This document shows positions 8,840 to 16,005 of a DNA stretch of 64,000 nucleotides, piece by piece. This DNA is from Anaerofustis butyriciformans (lineage in GTDB: Bacteria > Bacillota > Clostridia > Eubacteriales > Anaerofustaceae). The notes beneath the pieces were generated by a model. It was given only the letters and a program-made list of their open reading frames with translations, ran no database searches and was not told the DNA's origin. The translations under genes and the position numbers were made by a program. Where the stretch lies: NCBI RefSeq assembly GCF_036289385.1, contig NZ_JAYFFH010000002.1, forward strand, positions 1 through 64,000, given 5' to 3'. Numbering within the stretch: position 1 is the first letter of the stretch; each line of letters opens with the position of its first letter.

Positions 8840-9124
8840 ATGAAAGTAACAAAAGATGATGTATTATATACAGCTTCACTTGCAAAATTAAAAATAAGCG
8901 AAGAAGAAGCAGAAAAATACACAGATACACTTGAAAAACAGCTTGATTACGCAAAAGCACTTGATAATATAGATACAGATGGAATAAAACCTTTAGCCCA
9001 TGTTTTAAATCTTGAAAATGTAGTAAGAGAAGATGAAGTAAAAGAGGGATTAACAATAGAAGAAGCATTACAAAATGCTCCAAGCAAAGACGAAAGATGT
9101 ATAAACGTTCCTAAAATGTTATAA
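8840..9124 (+). CDS. gatC: Asp-tRNA(Asn)/Glu-tRNA(Gln) amidotransferase subunit C
   Basis: 94 aa, normal size. The pattern VLYTASLAKLKISEEEAEKY, then LDYAKALDNIDTDGIKPLAHV and a C-terminal VREDE...LQNAP...NVPK, is typical of GatC, which clamps GatA to GatB in the enzyme that amidates mischarged Glu-tRNA(Gln) and Asp-tRNA(Asn). Unusually, gatA and gatB are not next to it; ispE follows 14 bases downstream. This gatC is unrelated to the PTS protein also called GatC. Confidence 0.9.
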   Translation: MKVTKDDVLYTASLAKLKISEEEAEKYTDTLEKQLDYAKALDNIDTDGIKPLAHVLNLENVVREDEVKEGLTIEEALQNAPSKDERCINVPKML

Positions 9125-9138
9125 ACCGAAGGTATAAG

Positions 9139-10023
9139 ATGAATAAACTACAAATAAAAATACCGGCTAAGGTAAATTTAGGGCTTGATATTGTAGGAAA
9201 GAGAGAAGACAATTATCACAATATCAAAACCATAATGCATTCCATAAATATTTATGATTATTTAACCTTTGAAAAATCCGATAAGATTGTTATTACATGC
9301 AATAATACCGAAGTACCAAAGGATGAAAGTAATATAGTTGATAAATGCATAAAAGAAATAAGTAAACTAAATAAAGAAAATGAATTACTGTCTGTTCATA
9401 TAGAAAAGAAAATTCCAGTTTGTGCAGGACTTGGCGGAGGAAGTGCAAACGGAGCAGCTGCACTAATTGCATATAACAAAATCTATGAACTTAATCTTTC
9501 AAGAGATGAGCTTTGTTCAATAGGTGAAAAAATAGGTGCAGATATTCCTTTCTTAATTCATAGCGGTGCAGGCATGTGTGAAGGAATCGGAGAAAAAATC
9601 AGACCGATTTATCCATATATTCCTTGCTATGTAGTTTTATGTAAACCTGATTTTGGAGTAAGTACAAAATTTGCATATGACCTTATAGACAATGCAACGG
9701 ATCTTATTAGACCAGATTTTACAGCTTTAATGACAGGACTTTTAGAAGCAGACAAGAAAAAACTTGAAAAAGGATTAATTAATGTATTTGAACCTTTTGT
9801 TTTAGAAAAATATCCTGAAATAAAATATATAAAAGACAAATTCAAAAAACTTGATGCAATAGGGGTTCAAATGAGCGGCTCAGGACCAAGTGTATTTGCT
9901 CTTTATGACAGCTTATCAAAAGCACAAAAAGCATATGAAGAATTTATAAAAGAATATGATACAGTATTTTTAACAAATTTTACGGAAAGTGAGAATGCAC
10001 TTCTTACATATGAGTTAAGATAA
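9139..10023 (+). CDS. ispE: 4-diphosphocytidyl-2-C-methyl-D-erythritol kinase
   Basis: 294 aa GHMP kinase. The N-terminus KIPAKVNLGLDIVGKREDNYH holds the CDP-ME binding Lys and Asp/His positions. The ATP loop is PVCAGLGGGSANGAAAL (about 93-109), and the C-terminal GHMP motif is MSGSGPSVFALY. The enzyme phosphorylates CDP-methylerythritol in the MEP isoprenoid pathway; ispF, a later step, is at 19823-20299. The SD is weak (GAAGG), and the gene is likely co-transcribed with gatC. Confidence 0.94.
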   Translation: MNKLQIKIPAKVNLGLDIVGKREDNYHNIKTIMHSINIYDYLTFEKSDKIVITCNNTEVPKDESNIVDKCIKEISKLNKENELLSVHIEKKIPVCAGLGGGSANGAAALIAYNKIYELNLSRDELCSIGEKIGADIPFLIHSGAGMCEGIGEKIRPIYPYIPCYVVLCKPDFGVSTKFAYDLIDNATDLIRPDFTALMTGLLEADKKKLEKGLINVFEPFVLEKYPEIKYIKDKFKKLDAIGVQMSGSGPSVFALYDSLSKAQKAYEEFIKEYDTVFLTNFTESENALLTYELR

Positions 10024-10048
10024 AGCGACCATAAGGGTCGTTTTTTAT
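10022..10048 (+). terminator. Terminator after ispE
   Basis: CGACC/GGTCG stem with a 5-base loop, followed by TTTTTT. Confidence 0.7.
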
Positions 10049-10351
10049 ATGCAATTTTTTCTTATATAATAATTTATTATATAAAACTCCTTAGTCAAAT
10101 ATTTCTTCAAACGCCTTTAAACAATAGCTTGTAACAAAATTATCACATAAAAATATATTGCAATATTCCTTTACATTATGCTAATATAAATAATATGTAA
10201 AGGAAATCATAGATAATGCAACAAAACAAGTCATTACAAAAAATTCTGCATTATTAAACAATTGACAAAAAACAAAAGTAATAGAACAAAATTTTATATG
10301 TATTATTACTTAAATGTCACAAAAAACATACTTTTATTAAAGGAGAAAAGC
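10049..10351 (+). promoter_or_regulatory. Intergenic stretch with dyad-overlapped promoter for the GLUG surface protein
   Basis: No gene is seen here. TTGCAA (10158-10163), 18 bp, then TGC-TAATAT (10179-10187) forms an extended -10 promoter. The perfect 9-bp arms CCTTTACAT (10168-10176) and ATGTAAAGG (10195-10203) bracket its -10, as a repressor operator would. The ~165-base leader that would follow shows no clear fold. Confidence 0.5.
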
Positions 10352-12511
10352 ATGAAAAAAAATTTACTAAAATACTTTTTATTTATAGTTTTATGTTGTT
10401 CCTTTGTTTTAGGGTACAACAGCAGTATCTATGCAAGTAACACCGAAATATGGGTAAACGGAATAGAAGTTACTCAGGATAACTGCGAAAACGTCATGAG
10501 CGGTGTAAGTTACGATTTTGATACAAACACTCTTTATCTTAATAATGCCAACTTAACTACAACTCATGAAAGAGAATATCATGATGCCGCAATTTCAGCC
10601 TCAGGAGATATTAATATAGTTTTAATGGGAACAAATAATATTAATGTCAGCGGAGGAACAGTTTTCCTTGATGGTATTTATGCAAACGGGACAATAACAA
10701 TAAACGGAAGCGGTTCTTTAAATATCAACGCAGAGGGTTCTGCATCTGAAACAAATGCAATAGCAACAGGATATACGGAACAAACAGCAGGTCTTATTGT
10801 AAATAGCGGAACAATATATGCAAAAGGGGAAACAAGAGGTCTTTATTTAGATAAAAGCTACAGCTCATCGCTTCCTCCAAGAATATTTGAAGTAAACGGA
10901 GGGAACATAACCCTTATTGGTTCATCAATGGCAACAACCGTTGCACCTGATTTTGATAAATATGAAGGAAGTGTAATCACTGTTGCATGGGATGAAGAAG
11001 GCAAAAATACAGATACTTATAATGAAAGCAGCATTGCATATTATAAATATTTAAAAATAAATCCTCTTGAATATGATGATGATGGTTTTGCAGAGGGAAA
11101 TCACTATCAACCGGCAAAACTTAATGACAATAATACACCTGACACCTCAGATGATTATTATGAAATAAATAATGCAGGAAATCTTTTTTGGTTTAGCGAA
11201 TATTTATCAAAAGATGAAGCAAATATAAATACAAATGCAAAATTAATAAAGGATATAACCATTCCTGAGGGAAGAACTTTTGATCCTATATCTGCAGGAA
11301 AATATAACAGTGGATACGGCGGTTGTTTTGATGGACAAGGTCATACAATAAGTAATATAAATATTAATCCACAATATGGGTTTTCATCAACAGGCATGTT
11401 TACAATGATAACTGAAAGTGGCGAAGTAAAAAATTTAACTTTAAAAGATACATCCATAAACAACTCTACATCTACCACCGGAACAATATGCGGATACAAC
11501 AAAGGTACAATCCAAAATTGTTCTGCTATAAACACTGTTATCAATGCTCCTTTGCAAATGATTGGCGGAATTTGCGGAGAAAATAATGGTACAATAAACA
11601 AATGTTATAATGCATCAGATATTAAAGCTTCATATTCTGCCATTGGTGGAATTTGCGGAGTAAATAATGGAACAATAAATAACAGCTATAACACATCAGC
11701 GATAGAAGGCGGCTGGTATGTAGGTGGAATAGTTGGAGAAATGGGAGCTAACAGCAGTATAACAAACTCTTACAATATTGGAACTATTACAACAATGCAA
11801 GGATATGAAACTTTAGGTAATGGAATTGCAGGAAACAAAGTTGGAACAATCACTAATTCTTATTACCTTGCATCTTCTATAACAGAAGACGGCGGAAGAA
11901 CTGCAGAAGAATTTAACAGCGGAGAAATTACATATCTACTAAACGAAAAACAAAGTAACGATAATGTTATATGGAGGCAAACATTACAGGCAAAATCAAT
12001 AAACTCTTATCCTACATTTGATGGTAAGATAGTTTATGCAGGATATAGATATTGTTATTCAACAAACATTGAGTATGGAAATGACAAGACAGTTTTATTT
12101 GATGAAGTACCTAATCATGATTTCTCAATTTTAAAACATGACGAAACATCTCACTGGTATGCATGTTCAACAAATGGATGTACAGCAGTAAATAATAAAG
12201 AGGAACATATTCCGATTATTGTAGGTAAAAAAGATGCAACATGCACAAGTGAAGGATATACAGGCGATAAAGTATGCAAAGTATGTAATTTTGTGATTGA
12301 AAAAGGAAGTGTTATCAAAAAGGTAGACCATTCATATAAAGACGGAGTATGCACAATGTGCAATCAATCTCAACAAAAGATTGAAAATAATATAAATACT
12401 CCAAATACAAAAGATAATTCAAATATTTTAGTATGGATTATATTATCTTTAATTTCTGCCATGAGTATAATAACTTTATATTTTAAATTTAAAAAATCAT
12501 ATACAAAATAA
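10352..12511 (+). CDS. GLUG-repeat cell-surface protein with C-terminal membrane anchor
   Basis: 719 aa from ATG 10352, which has SD AAAGGAG; an upstream TTG at 10262 lacks one. Residues 1-30 are a signal peptide ending in SIYAS. Then comes a beta-rich section with INGSGSLNINAEGSA. At about 370-500 there are several GLUG-type units of the form GGICGENNGTINKCYN, GGICGVNNGTINNSYN and GGIVGEM...ITNSYN, as in IgA-protease-like and adhesin surface proteins. A Cys-rich module (C-x5-C, VCKVCN, CTMCN) precedes TPNTKD, a hydrophobic helix (ILVWIILSLISAMSIITLYF) and a Lys-rich tail: the order of a sortase signal, with a degenerate LPXTG. Likely a surface adhesin. Confidence 0.82.
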   Translation: MKKNLLKYFLFIVLCCSFVLGYNSSIYASNTEIWVNGIEVTQDNCENVMSGVSYDFDTNTLYLNNANLTTTHEREYHDAAISASGDINIVLMGTNNINVSGGTVFLDGIYANGTITINGSGSLNINAEGSASETNAIATGYTEQTAGLIVNSGTIYAKGETRGLYLDKSYSSSLPPRIFEVNGGNITLIGSSMATTVAPDFDKYEGSVITVAWDEEGKNTDTYNESSIAYYKYLKINPLEYDDDGFAEGNHYQPAKLNDNNTPDTSDDYYEINNAGNLFWFSEYLSKDEANINTNAKLIKDITIPEGRTFDPISAGKYNSGYGGCFDGQGHTISNININPQYGFSSTGMFTMITESGEVKNLTLKDTSINNSTSTTGTICGYNKGTIQNCSAINTVINAPLQMIGGICGENNGTINKCYNASDIKASYSAIGGICGVNNGTINNSYNTSAIEGGWYVGGIVGEMGANSSITNSYNIGTITTMQGYETLGNGIAGNKVGTITNSYYLASSITEDGGRTAEEFNSGEITYLLNEKQSNDNVIWRQTLQAKSINSYPTFDGKIVYAGYRYCYSTNIEYGNDKTVLFDEVPNHDFSILKHDETSHWYACSTNGCTAVNNKEEHIPIIVGKKDATCTSEGYTGDKVCKVCNFVIEKGSVIKKVDHSYKDGVCTMCNQSQQKIENNINTPNTKDNSNILVWIILSLISAMSIITLYFKFKKSYTK

Positions 12512-12514
12512 TAA

Positions 12515-12545
12515 AAAAACGAATTCCTTTTGGAATTCGTTTTTA
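12515..12545. terminator. Bidirectional terminator
   Basis: AAACGAATTCC/GGAATTCGTTT stem with A-tract before and T-tract after, between convergent genes. Confidence 0.8.
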
Positions 12546-13388
12546 TTTTACAACCATTGTAAAACCAAAAGTTCCGCTTCCAAGATGAGCGCCTACAGTT
12601 GGTCCAATGTTATACATATATTTTTCATCCACATCAATATCCATTGCTTTTAATTTTTTTACAAGCTCTTCACAGTTTGATTTTTCATTTGAATATGGGA
12701 AATATACAGGATAGCTCGTATCAATATCAAAACTTTTAAATAATTTGATAATCTTTTTGTATGCTCTTGTTTTGCCAAGAGACTTATCTTTCATATATAA
12801 TTTACCAAGCTCATCTATACTTATAATAGGTTTCATATTTACGGCTTCCCCTAAAGTCGCTTGAGCCTTTGTAAGTCTTCCGCCTTTATGAAGATATTCA
12901 AGTGTATCTACCATAACAACAGAACGCAGTTTTGTTGTTAACACCAATATTTCATTATATATTTCTTTTCCGCTTTTACCTTCATCTCTAAGTTTTATTG
13001 CACTGTCAACGAGCATTCTTACTCCCGTAACTGCATGCACACTGTCAATGATAAAAATATTATCATATTCACACATATCTTTTGCAATATTTGCACTTTG
13101 AACTGTTCCGCTAAGCCCACTTGAAAGAAGTATTACAACAAGTTCATCGTTATTTTCTTTTGCTTTGTTAAAATACTCTAAAAATTCATTAGGGGTTGGC
13201 TGTGCTGTTTTAGGAAATTCAGAAGAGCTTTCTAGTTTTTTATAGAAAGTATCTTTATCCAAATCAACTCCGTCAAGATAATGTTCTTCTCCAAATGATA
13301 CTGCAATTGGAACAACCTCTATATTTTTTTCTTTAATTTCATAAGCTTCATAATCAGAAGATGAATCCGTTAATATTTTTACTGACAT
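12543..13388 (-). CDS. DegV-family fatty-acid-binding protein
   Basis: 281 aa. It begins VKILTDSSSDYEAYEIKEKNI. It contains SSGLSGTVQSANIA and DSVHAVTGVRMLV, and ends TVGAHLGSGTFGF, the hallmarks of DegV/FakB proteins. These bind a fatty acid and present it to the kinase FakA, so that exogenous fatty acids enter phospholipid synthesis. No fakA is in the window. The SD GGGAGGG precedes the ATG, which overlaps the end of marR by 10 bases. Confidence 0.9.
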   Translation of the reverse strand: MSVKILTDSSSDYEAYEIKEKNIEVVPIAVSFGEEHYLDGVDLDKDTFYKKLESSSEFPKTAQPTPNEFLEYFNKAKENNDELVVILLSSGLSGTVQSANIAKDMCEYDNIFIIDSVHAVTGVRMLVDSAIKLRDEGKSGKEIYNEILVLTTKLRSVVMVDTLEYLHKGGRLTKAQATLGEAVNMKPIISIDELGKLYMKDKSLGKTRAYKKIIKLFKSFDIDTSYPVYFPYSNEKSNCEELVKKLKAMDIDVDEKYMYNIGPTVGAHLGSGTFGFTMVVK

Positions 13389-13834
13389 GTTTCCCTCCCG
13401 TTAAATATTTCTACATTATTTGCTATTAATTCAAAAATATCTGTGGCTGCTTTTGCTTTTTCTTCTCCGATTTTCTTTACAAGTTCATTTACAAGCTTAA
13501 TGATTCTGGCATACTCATTTTTATATACTTTTTCTCCGTATTCACTTAAACTTACTAAAACCAATCTTTTATCTTTTAGACTTTTATTTCTTCTTATTAT
13601 GTTTTTACCTTCAAGCTGTTTTATAAGTTTATTTACCTGAGATTTTAAAATATGAGTTTTTGAGCAGATATCTTTAAGTGCAACACCTTTTTCACTGCCT
13701 GTTAATGATTCTTTGTAAAGAAGATGACATATTATACCTTCATTAAATGATAAATTAATCATATATCTTTTATTTCTAAGTATAACTGATAGCTTCAGCC
13801 ATGCATCTAAGAACTCTTCACTGATTTTTTCCAT
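13379..13834 (-). CDS. MarR-family transcriptional regulator, partner of degV
   Basis: 151 aa winged helix. The recognition region reads LKDICSKTHILKSQVNKLIKQLEGKNIIRR, followed by the wing with SLKDKRLVLVSLSEYG. This matches FabT/FapR-like regulators of lipid genes in position (operon with a fatty-acid-binding DegV protein), so control of fatty acid uptake is a reasonable guess. An operator-like dyad lies just inside its transcript start, so autoregulation is likely. Confidence 0.88.
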   Translation of the reverse strand: MEKISEEFLDAWLKLSVILRNKRYMINLSFNEGIICHLLYKESLTGSEKGVALKDICSKTHILKSQVNKLIKQLEGKNIIRRNKSLKDKRLVLVSLSEYGEKVYKNEYARIIKLVNELVKKIGEEKAKAATDIFELIANNVEIFNGRETCQ

Positions 13835-13850
13835 ATTAACTCCTAAATTA

Positions 13851-13865
13851 GTTCACAAAGTAAAC
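13851..13865. promoter_or_regulatory. MarR operator-like dyad GTTCAC-n3-GTAAAC
   Basis: Arms GTTCAC and GTAAAC (one mismatch) within TTAGTTCAC...GTAAAC. It sits 10 bp after the -10 of the marR-degV promoter and resembles the perfect palindrome at 37575-37594. Confidence 0.55.
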
Positions 13866-13875
13866 AATTTTTTCT

Positions 13876-13904
13876 ATTATATTAAACAAGAAAGAATTTG
13901 TCAA
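13876..13904 (-). promoter_or_regulatory. Perfect sigma-A promoter of marR-degV
   Basis: Minus strand TTGACA (13904-13899), 17 bp, TATAAT (13881-13876). Confidence 0.75.
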
Positions 13905-13936
13905 TAAAAAACAAGAATATCTCTATTCTTGTTTAA
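13905..13936 (-). terminator. Terminator of the sigma-like gene
   Basis: AACAAGAATA/TATTCTTGTT stem with a 4-base loop, T-tract on the minus strand. It overlaps the last codon of the gene and touches the marR -35. Confidence 0.75.
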
Positions 13937-14412
13937 ATTGGAAAATTTTTTATTTCTTTTCTCTTTTTTTCCATTTCCTCACTTGTAACACCCCAAAGAA
14001 CCATACCGATTTTATTCACGGCTCTTTTTCTTACTCTACTGCTATACTCTCTGGAATAACCAAGCTCATCACTTATTTCCGACATTCTCAACATTTTAAA
14101 ATATCTCATTACAACAATTTGACGTTCAAGTTCCGTTAAACATTCCAGCGCTTTTTCAATTTCAAAAACTATGTTTTCTTTTTCTTTTAACTCTTGTTGA
14201 AGAAGTATTCTAAAATCGGAAATATTAGATGCTTCCGCTGCAATAAAATCTTCAAAACGGCTTTGCTCATCGGATAATAAGTAAGTATGATATCCTTTCA
14301 AAGAATTCATCTCGAGCTCTTCAAGACGTTTTTTAATCATCTCAATTCTCTTTACCAAAAAAGGATAATCATATAATCTTCTTTCTGTCTTCTTGTATAG
14401 TTCGCTCTTCAT
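13933..14412 (-). CDS. Phage-type sigma-70 region 4-like regulator (ArpU/RinA-like)
   Basis: 159 aa. A helical N-terminal half (coiled-coil-like, from about residue 17) is followed by a region-4-type HTH: LTELERQIVVMRYFKMLRMSE, then ISDELGYSREYSSRVRKRAV (about 110-150). This architecture is that of late-gene activators in Firmicutes prophages. No phage structural gene is nearby. It faces away from an XRE repressor with an operator-rich gap between them, so the pair looks like the control region of a lost prophage or a domesticated switch. Confidence 0.75.
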   Translation of the reverse strand: MKSELYKKTERRLYDYPFLVKRIEMIKKRLEELEMNSLKGYHTYLLSDEQSRFEDFIAAEASNISDFRILLQQELKEKENIVFEIEKALECLTELERQIVVMRYFKMLRMSEISDELGYSREYSSRVRKRAVNKIGMVLWGVTSEEMEKKRKEIKNFPI

Positions 14413-14467
14413 ACCCTAACCTCCTAAAATGTCCAATATTTAGCTCGAACATTTTTTCTATGATAAT

Positions 14468-14497
14468 AGATTATCACACAATATGTGTAATTGTCAA
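14468..14497 (-). promoter_or_regulatory. Promoter of the sigma-like gene with operator in the spacer
   Basis: Minus strand TTGACA (14497-14492), 18 bp, TAATCT (14473-14468). The spacer contains the dyad CACA-n5-TGTG at about 14475-14487. Confidence 0.6.
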
Positions 14498-14506
14498 GAA
14501 AAAGTA

Positions 14507-14580
14507 AACAAAATGTGTGTTTTTATTGATATTTTCACTGTAAATTGTGAATTTTTATTGAAAAAGTTAACATAATGTGA
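14507..14580. promoter_or_regulatory. Repeated operator-like boxes ACAnAATGTG
   Basis: AACAAAATGTG (14507-14517) and AACATAATGTG (14569-14579) are near-identical direct repeats. A related dyad lies at 14475-14487. They are candidate binding sites for the XRE protein at 14618. Confidence 0.55.
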
Positions 14581-14586
14581 TATTCT
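14558..14586 (+). promoter_or_regulatory. Promoter of the XRE repressor gene
   Basis: TTGAAA (14558-14563), 17 bp holding one operator box, TATTCT (14581-14586). Confidence 0.55.
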
Positions 14587-14617
14587 TTAAATAAGAAATA
14601 GTCTTGGAGAAATAAAA

Positions 14618-14998
14618 ATGGAAACAATTGGAGATAGATTAAAAAATTTAAGGAAAGAAAATAAACTTACTCAAAAAGATATGGCTGAAAAACTTGGAAT
14701 TCATCCAAATACAATAAGTATGTACGAAAAAGGAAACAGAAATATTCCATCAACAATGATAAAAAAAATAAGCGATACTTTTAATGTAAGTACTGATTAT
14801 CTTTTAAGAGGAGAAGAAAAGAAGGAAAAACAAGAATTTTCTTCTTTGGACGAAAGTCTTTTAAACGATGAAAACTATCTAAATTTAACATTAAAAAATA
14901 TGCTTAAAGATTCTCAAATGGTAGCTTTTCAAGACTATAAAAGCTGGAGCGTTGAAGATAAAAAAGAACTTTTGCTTATTTTATTAAATAAAAAATAA
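14618..14998 (+). CDS. XRE-family repressor, phage cI-like
   Basis: 126 aa. Residues 4-60 are a five-helix Cro/cI HTH: LKNLRKENKLTQKDMAEKLG, HPNTISMYEKGNRNIPS and LSTDYLL-like FNVSTDYLLRG. The acidic C-terminal half probably serves dimerisation; there is no LexA-type peptidase. It is divergent from the sigma-like gene and most likely represses both promoters through the AACAnAATGTG boxes. Confidence 0.85.
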   Translation: METIGDRLKNLRKENKLTQKDMAEKLGIHPNTISMYEKGNRNIPSTMIKKISDTFNVSTDYLLRGEEKKEKQEFSSLDESLLNDENYLNLTLKNMLKDSQMVAFQDYKSWSVEDKKELLLILLNKK

Positions 14999-15003
14999 AC
15001 AAA

Positions 15004-15035
15004 ATAAAAAAGTACAACCTGGTTGTACTTTTTTA
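15004..15035. terminator. Bidirectional terminator
   Basis: AAAAAAGTACAACC/GGTTGTACTTTTTT, shared by the XRE gene and recR. Confidence 0.8.
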
Positions 15036-15638
15036 AATTTCATTTCTTCCAATAATTGCGTTTGCCAAAGTTGCACCATCGGTATATTCAAGATCTGCAC
15101 CTTGAGGAAGTCCTTTTGCAATTCTTGTTACTTTTATATCATCAAAAGGTTTTAACAATTTCTTTATAACCATTGCAGTTGTCTCTCCTTCAACATTAAA
15201 ACCAGTTGCCAAAATAACTTCCTTAACTTCATCACTTGTTCCGATTCTGCTTATAAGTTCTTTAATTCTTATATCTTCAACCATTATTCCTTCCATTGGA
15301 GAAATAACTCCACCAAGAACATGATAAAGACCTTTGTATTCTTTTGTTTTTTCTATGGCAATTAAATCTTTCGATTCACTTACCACAAGTATTGTAGATC
15401 TGTCTCTTTTTGAACTTGTGCATATATCACAAGGATCCTTGTCTGTTATATTGTAACAAACAGAACAAAATTTAAGTTCTTTTTTTGCGGCTTTTATTGC
15501 ATCGGATAAACTGTCAACATCAGCTTTATCCATATTAACTATATAATAAGCAAGTCTGCTTGCCGTTTTTCTTCCTACTCCCGGAAGTTTTGAAAGTTCA
15601 TTTATTAAATTTAATATAGGTTTTGAATAAACGCTCAT
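15033..15638 (-). CDS. recR: Recombination mediator RecR
   Basis: 201 aa. The helix-hairpin-helix KLPGVGRKTASRLAYYIV lies at about 17-34 and the zinc finger CSVC-n8-CDIC at residues 58-73. A TOPRIM domain (LVVSESKDLIAIEKT...YHVLGG) and a C-terminal Walker-like segment follow. RecR works with RecO/RecF to load RecA at gaps. It follows ebfC by one base and dnaX beyond, the conserved dnaX-ebfC-recR cluster. Confidence 0.96.
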   Translation of the reverse strand: MSVYSKPILNLINELSKLPGVGRKTASRLAYYIVNMDKADVDSLSDAIKAAKKELKFCSVCYNITDKDPCDICTSSKRDRSTILVVSESKDLIAIEKTKEYKGLYHVLGGVISPMEGIMVEDIRIKELISRIGTSDEVKEVILATGFNVEGETTAMVIKKLLKPFDDIKVTRIAKGLPQGADLEYTDGATLANAIIGRNEI

Positions 15639-15639
15639 T

Positions 15640-15990
15640 TTATAGTCCCGGAATATTTAATCCGCCAAGTCCTCCCGCAATAGAACCCATTTTATTATTT
15701 GCATCTTCATTTGCTTTGTTAATTGCTTCGTTTACTGCAGCAACAACCATATCACATATGATATCAGCATCTTCTTCTTTTAACATATCTGGATCAATTT
15801 CGATAGATTCAACAAGTTTTTCTCCTGTTACAACTGCTTTAACAGCTCCGCCGCCACTTGTTGCCTCATAAGTTGATTCTTCAAGTTCCTTTTGCATTTT
15901 TTGCATATCAGCTTGCATTTTTTGCATTTGTTTCATCATTCCTGACATTCCTGCGCCACCGCCGAAACCGTTCATTCTTCCTTTTGCCAT
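15640..15990 (-). CDS. ebfC: YbaB/EbfC nucleoid-associated protein
   Basis: 116 aa. A Met/Gln-rich N-terminus (MMKQMQKMQADMQKMQKEL) runs into the YbaB core YEATSGGGAVKAVVTGEKLV and ends Gly-rich. The homodimer binds DNA like tweezers. Its position between dnaX and recR is the standard context. Confidence 0.93.
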   Translation of the reverse strand: MAKGRMNGFGGGAGMSGMMKQMQKMQADMQKMQKELEESTYEATSGGGAVKAVVTGEKLVESIEIDPDMLKEEDADIICDMVVAAVNEAINKANEDANNKMGSIAGGLGGLNIPGL

Positions 15991-16005
15991 TATTTAATAC
16001 CTCCG

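Noticed and set aside
10262..10351. TTG start 30 codons upstream for the GLUG protein
   Set aside because: No ribosome site, and it would put a polar leader before an obvious signal peptide; ATG 10352 has AAAGGAG.
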